NCBI RefSeq assembly: GCF_000346465.2
Contig: NC_034013.1
Span: 16,923,624 to 16,987,623 of the forward strand
Origin: Prunus persica
Taxonomy: Eukaryota; Streptophyta; Magnoliopsida; Rosales; Rosaceae
Reading direction: 5' to 3'
Length of the DNA: 64,000 nt
A model generated the notes under the pieces. The model searched no databases. It was not told where the DNA came from and was given only the letters and a program-made list of their open reading frames with translations. Shown piece after piece: positions 57,204-64,000 of this stretch (positions are counted from its first letter, which is position 1; every line of letters starts with the position of its first letter). The position numbers and the translations under genes were made by a program.

Positions 57204-59177
57204 GTGTTCGTCGTTTTTGCGTTTTGAGGAAAGCTGAAAATGGCGGGGTGGGATAGTTTGCGGTGTTTATTGGTCTCAAGTGGGGGTGGCGTGTATGTAT
57301 TATATATATAGGTGAAGTGCGAGTTTAGGTGACCGGTTATTGCCGGTAGCTTTTTTTATATTCTTTTTTTGGATGGAGAGTTGGGGGTGAACTGGTGAAT
57401 TTCGGGTTGACTTGCACTAGTTTTTATTCAAGTTGGGTAATGTAGAACTATAAAAGAGAGAGAAATGATTCATGAAAAGGTGGTGCGCAAAACATTTATG
57501 TTGTCATCAAATTCCTAAACCCTAAATTCATGCATCGTATTTGGAAATTCCTTTTTTGCTTATGTTCTTTCCTTAATTTGAAGTGACAATGAAGATTAGG
57601 ATTGCATTTAAAATTTGTTACCAAAAGATTAGAAGAGAAATACCAACTTTCCTTAAGTAGATGTTTCTTGAAGCTTAAGTATTGATATGATAGAATACTA
57701 CAATAGTATTCTCATTCAGTAAATTTTATACGTGTGTTATAATATAAGTGGATATTTATTAATACTATTCTTTAAAAAGAGAAAAATAAAGCTTGTCGTC
57801 TAATCTATCGATATTATAACACGTATACAAAATGTACATTTGTTTCTTACTATATTACCTTTTTTCATTCAAGAAATCAATATACTTGTTGGGTCGTGAG
57901 ATGGGTCAGTGTAGACAATAGATTGGGGAAATTGTTTGCTTTCCGGTGTAAACAGATTGAAAATCCTGTTTACTGGTGGTAGGAATATGAATAGTTTTGG
58001 AGCAACGAGAGAAGTGAGGAACAAGTGGTCGTTGAGTAAACCCGCAAGTAGTTTCAGTGAAGTCTGCAATAACTATTGGTCTGCAGGTGCAGCTGCTGAG
58101 GTCCTACATAAAGTGGATTATTGGACCAAGTATTATTTGCAACTTGGAATGGAAATTCTGACTGACCGACTAAGTCTTTCTTTCGCTCACACTTTTCATA
58201 TTGAAGACTTTCCTTCTTATTTTTCTTTTTTGTTTTCTGGTGGTGTCTGTTTTAAAACCATTATCTCCTTCCTTCCTTTCTTCTATACTTTCTTATCATC
58301 ATCATGACTCACGAAGCATAAATCTTTGCCCACCTCAAATCTTATCAAACACTTCCATTATTATTATAATTATTCCAAATTGGATTTTTACTACCTAATA
58401 ACTCCTTCAAGTCTAAAGCTAATCATTGATCTATATCTATGGTAAACAGGTTGGTATCCATAATGTTATTGTTTCTTACTCGCGTCATGCCATATTTATT
58501 ATGTTAAACGAGTTTAGTGGGATGAGATTAATCCACCACCGTCCTCTTTGGAGATATATTATCCACACAAAGAGACAGCATAGCTCCCAAAATATTGTTT
58601 TTCATAAAATACATATGTGAAAAGGAAAAAAAACCAAAGAAAAAGTGGGGTTTTCATAATGGCATGGTGAGAATTATGAATTACGGGGAGGACTTCAAAT
58701 TGAAAAGCATCCCTGGCTGGGCAGCATGAGGCCGAATTTGTCAAATTGAAACCATGGATCATTTTAAGGGGTAAGGGGTAGTGGTAGGCTGCCTTCCATG
58801 ATTCATGCTTGTATTGGACCAAATTACCAATCAATCACCCATTTAAAGGAGATCAATGTTCTTTATTTTCCATAATTAAGAGAGTACCTGCCGTATACAA
58901 ATTAAATCATCAGAATAATAATGGGCCACTATAATATGGAAGTGGCATAATCACTTTACTTGGCCTCAAAATTGACAGGAGAGAAGCGAGGGTGTTAATA
59001 TTATTTATCATCCACAAATCTACAAGAAAATATATAAATGCGCAAAGGAAAAGGATATGTTGGCTTTTGGGCTGCCATATATATTTATCAAATTCAAATT
59101 TTCTGATTTTATCTAGTTCGGCCATTTGGGCTTAAAGTAAATGAATCTGCATTTTTCTTCATCAGGAACCATGATTT

Positions 59178-59304
59178 ATTCTATGGTGAGGGTGCCATAG
59201 ATGAACTATAGATAATGTCCTATATTTTAAACGTTGAATCAAACTAATTAATTTGATCCAACGGTTAAAAGATATAGCCATATATAAGACCCTCATTATA
59301 GAAT
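59178..59304. mobile_element. MITE, relative of 26959-27093
   Basis: About 127 bp; ends ATTCTATGGTGAG and CTCATTATAGAAT are near-perfect inverted repeats. Internal parts (GAATCAAACTAATTAATTTGAT, in two pieces) resemble the element at 26959. Confidence 0.7.
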
Positions 59305-59569
59305 TCAGTTGAGCTCTAGTGCAGTCGACCCAGACCTATGCCACAACAATCACTTTAGGTTTCTCAAGCCCAGATTCAGAAATTTGGGCCTAAACCCTTA
59401 CTAATTCGCACTTCCCAACCAAGTTATTAGTGGGCTAGTATTTGGTCCAAATTGGTCAATATGTGGCCTAATTTCTCAGTTTTCAAATTGGACTGCCGTT
59501 GAAATAACTTTTTTTTAGGCTGTCATCCCATAAGAAACCTAAGATCGAATATTCTTTTTGAAAGTTTGG

Positions 59570-59572
<3 letters not shown>

Positions 59573-59607
<35 letters not shown>
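59573..59607. repeat. (TA)n microsatellite
   Basis: Uninterrupted TA run followed by a T tract. Confidence 0.9.
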
Positions 59608-59614
<7 letters not shown>

Positions 59615-60709
59615 TTCCTAGGGAAAATCCTCATTCCTAACCTCTTCCACCACTTTGGTGGTGTGGGTGTGGCCACTAACCTTATAGGAAGTCCAACCCA
59701 GCCAAAGCATGAACAAATTAATCACAACCCAAAAGAACAATTTCTACTTTCTCAAATTGTCACACTTTAATTTTCAAGCCCATCATAATTTTCCCAAAGC
59801 CCAATGAGCATGGACCACGTGTGACCTCGAGATTAGCCGCAAATAATGCAAAAGTCTAATGAGAGAGAACATATGGTTTAACATATTTGACTTTTCTCTT
59901 TCTTTTTTCTTAAGAGTTTCTGGAATGCCAACCTCCATGTTGAAAATGGGAAGATCCCTTCCTTTTCAAGCTCAAACACTCACACACTCAAACACTCAAA
60001 CGAAATGGGGTCGGGTCGTACCCAAAAATTGAAAGCCCTTTGAAAATGATATGATGATGACCTGTCATCAATCAAGTCATATAGCTTCAAATCTTAATAT
60101 TATAAACTTAATTAATTATTTGTGCCTTAAGTCAACCCTTTTTAAGTAAGCCTTGCATCAGCCATGCATCACGAAATACAAAATTATAAAATCTAATTAA
60201 TTTCGAATTGTTCTCTCCTTCTGCTCACAAATAAAATACTAATATAATTTTCATGTGTTCCGATTCCCGTGACAATTTGACGTGCCGTGCCGTGCCGTCA
60301 CACCTACTCCAGTTGCTTTCATACCATAATTAATTAATTATATTAATGGGTTAATTAATTAATTAATTATTACAGTAGAGACAGCCAAGCCCAGAAGAAA
60401 TCATGTAATTCAGTGAGATCGATCTTTCCTTAATTTCTGTACAGACAGCCAAAGTACTCATTCACATTGATTAGTAAGGCACATGGTGATCTGATTAAAC
60501 AAAATTTAATATTCATATGAAGGTGGAGTTTTCACAAATGATACAAGTAATAATTAATTTCATAAATATCTCACTACACATTATGGGATTTCTTTTCCCT
60601 TTTTTTTTTTTGGGTGGGGGGTTGAAGAATGAAGGGGTTGATTACAATAACATGAATACACAAAATCTGCGTTTGTGGATGTTAAAAAGAAAAAGAAAAA
60701 GAAACCTTG

Positions 60710-61078
60710 TCAATGGTGCAACGGGTTTGGACCAGTGGGAACAAGGCGCATTTCAGAACCATAACGAGGGTCTATCTCGGCTCCGCCAGGCTCAGGGCGC
60801 ACTGGCACATGTCTGTTAAGGCGATGCTGTTGGTGATGCCGGCGGACAAACGGGGTGAAGTCGAATTTCGCTGAGAAAAGTGCTTTCCGGTTGCTCAAAG
60901 TTTGGCGATGATGAGAGCCGAGAGAATATGGCTGAGTAGTAGTAGTAGTAGCGGCAGGGTTAAAGTGGTCAGTGCTGCTGTTATTGGAAACGATATGAAA
61001 CCAACCATGGACAGAAAACAAGAGCAAAGAGAGCCAAAGCATGAGACTAAAAAGGAGAGAGAAAAGCTTGGAAGGCAT
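60710..61078 (-). CDS. CLE peptide precursor
   Basis: Single exon, 122 aa. An N-terminal signal peptide (LFSLLFSLMLWLSLLLFSV) is followed by a variable linker with Thr, Gln and His runs (AATTTTTQPYS). The conserved 12-residue CLE motif sits at the very C-terminus (residues 111-122): R-L-V-P-T-G-P-N-P-L-H-H, with no tail after it. The two prolines usually hydroxylated (positions 4 and 7) are present. The motif falls in the CLE8-CLE13 type by memory, with Thr at position 5. The mature peptide would be secreted and perceived by LRR receptor kinases of the CLAVATA1/BAM class, restricting stem-cell or meristem activity; the exact receptor cannot be told from sequence. Confidence 0.93.
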   Translation of the reverse strand: MPSKLFSLLFSLMLWLSLLLFSVHGWFHIVSNNSSTDHFNPAATTTTTQPYSLGSHHRQTLSNRKALFSAKFDFTPFVRRHHQQHRLNRHVPVRPEPGGAEIDPRYGSEMRLVPTGPNPLHH

Positions 61079-61624
61079 GGTAGTGGGGGAGAGAATAGTG
61101 GAAGAAAATTAGAGAGCAGTGCATGGAGAAAAAATAACAGAAGAGAGAATTTGATCAGATAAAAATGCGGGGTTGGAGGGTTTTGGAAGTTTTTGACAGC
61201 AAAAATGTGGAAGAATAATTACAAGCTTAGCAACAACATGAAGATGAAGAAGAAGAAGAAGCAGAAGATTGTGGTTTATTTATTGCTTCAATAAATAAAT
61301 AAAGGTTTGGAAGGCAAAGACCAGTTGATGCGGAGAGGGGGGGCAGCATTGTCGAGCATTCTTCTTCCAATGAAACTTCCTTTGCGTTCAAGTAACCAAT
61401 TAATTAGGGCCATTCAAGTGAAATTTTGTCAAACTTTGATTTATATATTGCCGTGACCCAAGAAATATGAAAATATATGGGCTGTCATTATGTCACATTA
61501 CTGTTACACAACGCTAGGCCAACACACCTTTAATTAATAATATATACATTTACTTCATCTAATCAAAACAGGATTAATTAACATGGAGATGGAGGAGAGG
61601 AAGTGATATAAGAACATATTAGAT

Positions 61625-61745
61625 AAGCCAACATCGTCTAATATAGTGGAAAATACTCTTGATTTGTAGATCAGTAGTTTGAGGTTCGAACTCCTATAAC
61701 ATGCTAGTACTGTGTGTGAGAAATCCTTTTTCATTGTATCGCTCG
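61625..61745 (+). mobile_element. Possible SINE-like sequence
   Basis: A B-box-like GAGGTTCGAACTCC at about 61681-61694 follows an A-box-like stretch (TATAGTGGAAAATA, about 61637). The layout suits a tRNA-derived SINE, but the A box is weak and no end duplication was established. Confidence 0.35.
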
Positions 61746-62660
61746 TATTATAAAAAAGAGCATATTAGATAAGCGATATTTGCATAATTTGAGATTTCTT
61801 TTGTCAATTAACCTAGCAAAATTAAACTCCTGATGAGATGGACCCAATTCCAATTTGAAGAATGACTCAAAGTTTTTCCACTTTATATATGTTTTATAAA
61901 TTAAATATGACATAAGGGGTAGCTAAGCTTATTTTGACCTGAACTAGTCTTGAGATGAGAGGATGGAATGGGAACAACACACACAGACCTTGAAGCTGTC
62001 TTCCCCCCATCTGGAATCAGCTTAACAATTGACTCAATCAATCATGCACACAACCCACTGTTTATTCACACACTTAGCTACATTTATGCTGTAATTATGT
62101 TAAACACACGCTAAGTTACATGGGAGAAAACAATTCCTTTTCTTATACTCTTTCTTTTTATCTTTATCACCCTCTTTTCAAGTTTTAGCTAAACAACAAA
62201 AGTTTGCCTAAAAAAGTACTATACAACTCAACTCAACTTTTTTCTCATACCTCTCTCCATTGAGGCGAGCCTCATTATATCTTGCAAAACTCATCATGTA
62301 GAATTTACTTCATTGAAATTTTCGGTTATACACATAGGTTATTTGTTTTCTTTTTGAATATAAGTAAATAAAACACACAACTACCGATACTACTGAATAA
62401 ACACTTAATCACTTAAACTATAAATCCCTATAATATGTTTTAAATATTCTCCAATTAGCGGAATTCAATCTCGCATTTTGTTGGTAAATCGTTCTAAAGA
62501 ATTCCATAATCATGTTAAATGAATTATAATACACCTGTCCTGTGCACGAAGGGCTTTACTTTTTTGACATGAAATGACCAGCAACTGCAATACTGGCAAT
62601 TTACCAAACACAAAGATCCAATATGGTTATGTGTGCAAACACGACCTCCAAAGGCATTCT

Positions 62661-62671
62661 CACTCTCTCTC

Positions 62672-62719
<48 letters not shown>
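62661..62719. repeat. (CT)n microsatellite
   Basis: CT dinucleotides broken once by an A, then continuous to 62719. Confidence 0.9.
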
Positions 62720-62723
<4 letters not shown>

Positions 62724-63434
62724 ATCTTCCGGGAGCGGCCATGGACTTTGAATTCCCTTTTTTCGCAAAATGAGATGAGATGGCCAGATAACCTCTCGTT
62801 ACATTTCTTTTCAACTCATATATCTAATGCTCACTACTATTTACCACGTGGGTAGCTGATGTTTTAAGCTACTTTTCTTGGATGATATTATTGACCTTAG
62901 ATTTTTAACTTCTAACACTATTTTTGGGAACCCCTTAAGCACAAAGTTCAAACGAGTTGTTGGCCATCTCAAAGATTCGACAATGATGATTACCAACTTA
63001 AAAAGAGATTTAGAAAGAAAACCACCCACTAATGTTATGTACTACCACTCCCTTTCAAATTCAACAACAGAAAACACCCCACCCATAGGTGTCAAATATA
63101 TAATAATTCTTACACAATTGGTAATTTTATTTTTACAAATTTTTTAATCCACAATTGACTTCACATTTTGTTTTAAAAAAAATTAAAACAGGGGGCAGTG
63201 AAAATGACTTAAAATTCTGAGCGAGGGAATGAAGTGGAGTAGCAATTTCTGTAATTCTCAAGCATAGAATGTCCACACATTTCCCATAAATTATACTAAT
63301 TCTGATGATATTTTCACTAAAATTACAGCAGTCAGTCCTAAATCCTAACAGTACCAACACAAAGTTCAATGTATACAAATTCTTCCAAGGATGGGGACGA
63401 GCCCATGAAAGTGTGTAATACTGTCGTCGCACTT

Positions 63435-63538
63435 TCAGCCTTCCTCCCAGTCTATATCATCCTCATCCTCTGCCTCTGCCTCTGCTGTAGCATCAGCTTC
63501 CACATTCAAGTCATTGACCTTGTAATTTTCTTCATTAC
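63435..63538 (-). CDS. Probable C-terminal exon of an unidentified gene
   Basis: On the minus strand a 3' acceptor (CACCCACTACAG) is followed by an open stretch of 33 codons ending EDEDDIDWEEG and TGA. Acidic repeats (AEAEAEDEDD) and the terminal DWEEG look like the tail of a nuclear or transcription protein, but I cannot name it safely. Upstream exons were not found between 63539 and 64000 and may lie beyond the right edge. The exon is too short to be counted on coding statistics alone. Confidence 0.45.
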
Positions 63539-63792
63539 CTGTAGTGGGTGTACGGAGGGAACAACGTCAATGGACACCACAAATTCATACAAACTAATGG
63601 AGATTGAACACTCACGTAGAATAATATATTAAAAGAAAATTCCTTCAGCAAAAGTAATCCAATTATCAGCAAGATACCAATGTTGCTAGTGGCTAACTTA
63701 TTTGACGATATAAAAGGTGGCAGTCTGTCAGAGTTTTTGTGTGTGTATATGTGTATGTGAGACACATCAACAGAGCAAGCTCACATGACCAG

Positions 63793-63850
<58 letters not shown>

Positions 63851-64000
63851 AACACAAAAGCAGGCAAAATTTTAAAGATTTCTTTGAAAGTAAATAAGTT
63901 ACTATATATCCAAGCACATTAATTAAGAATCTGTCACAATTGCATTGTATGTCACCAATTGAACTTCTATATACACATGAACTGCGAATCAAAAAGGGGA
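63539..64000. other. Right edge; CT/CA microsatellite
   Basis: Contains a (CT)n-(CA)n compound microsatellite at about 63795-63850 and AT-rich sequence, possibly an intron of the gene ending at 63435. No exon was recognised. Confidence 0.5.

Larger units (their letters stand above)
57204..60709. other. 3.5-kb intergenic region
   Basis: No confident gene. It contains a MITE (59178-59304) and a (TA)n run (about 59573-59607). An open frame at 57936-58307 begins around MNSFGATREVRNKW and could not be assigned. TAATTAATTAAT tracts lie near 60330-60370. Confidence 0.5.
61079..63434. other. 2.4-kb intergenic region
   Basis: CLE upstream region followed by AT-rich DNA. It holds a SINE-like segment at about 61625-61745 and a (CT)n microsatellite at 62661-62719. 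No gene was recognised. Confidence 0.5.

Noticed and set aside
56730..57237. Forward-strand frames opposite the 161-aa conserved protein
   Set aside because: Composition and lack of motifs mark them as shadows of the minus-strand gene.
57936..58307. Open frame starting before MNSFGATREVRNKW
   Set aside because: Not recognised, no splice or promoter support, ends in hydrophobic low-complexity sequence; left as intergenic.
10069..63850. GA/CT and TA dinucleotide runs as CRISPR-like or regulatory arrays
   Set aside because: They are plain microsatellites, common in plant DNA; no spacer structure.

Overview
This is plant nuclear DNA. The genes have short introns with GT-AG splice sites, AT-rich introns and spacers, GA/CT and TA microsatellites, MITEs and tRNA-derived SINE-like sequences. 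The plant gene families (CLE peptide, oleosin, early nodulin-like protein, plastid cyclophilin, CHUP1-like protein) point to a eudicot. Overall texture and protein similarity suggest a rosid, probably Rosaceae such as Prunus; that is an inference from memory and was not tested by a search.

Left third (1 to about 22.5 kb). No intact gene was found here. It is a mosaic of repeats and truncated gene copies: early nodulin-like exon 2, a HAS1-type DEAD-box helicase 3' end, a receptor kinase (twice), eIF2-gamma (two separate pieces), a PRL1 first exon and a tRNase Z exon. A block at 688-3991 recurs at 14786-22316, where the second copy is interrupted by an insertion of about 4.8 kb. Other structures are arrays of a GC-core palindrome (TATAGCCGNNCGGCTATA) in AT-rich DNA, a roughly 743-bp module repeated head to tail, a 359-bp inverted repeat around a 100-N assembly gap, and an LTR-like unit with a 440-bp tandem duplication.

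Right two thirds (22.6-64 kb). This is ordinary gene space, and every exon chain below was joined by hand and closes in frame. In order: early nodulin-like protein (-), PII-2-like LRR protein (-), C3HC zinc-finger protein (+), plastid cyclophilin CYP26-2 (-), mitochondrial SSB (-), A1 aspartic protease (-), USP-domain protein (+), domesticated hAT transposase-like protein (+), eIF2B delta (-), CHUP1-like coiled-coil protein (+), oleosin (+), a conserved plant protein of unknown function (-), a CLE peptide precursor (-), and a probable terminal exon of an unidentified gene at the right edge (-).

The genes do not form a pathway. The C3HC/CYP26-2 pair and the hAT-like/eIF2B-delta pair are convergent with short tail-to-tail gaps. 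eIF2B-delta/CHUP1-like and PII-2/C3HC are divergent. No convincing new biological system was found. The most unusual structures are the palindrome arrays and modules and the gene-fragment mosaic on the left.
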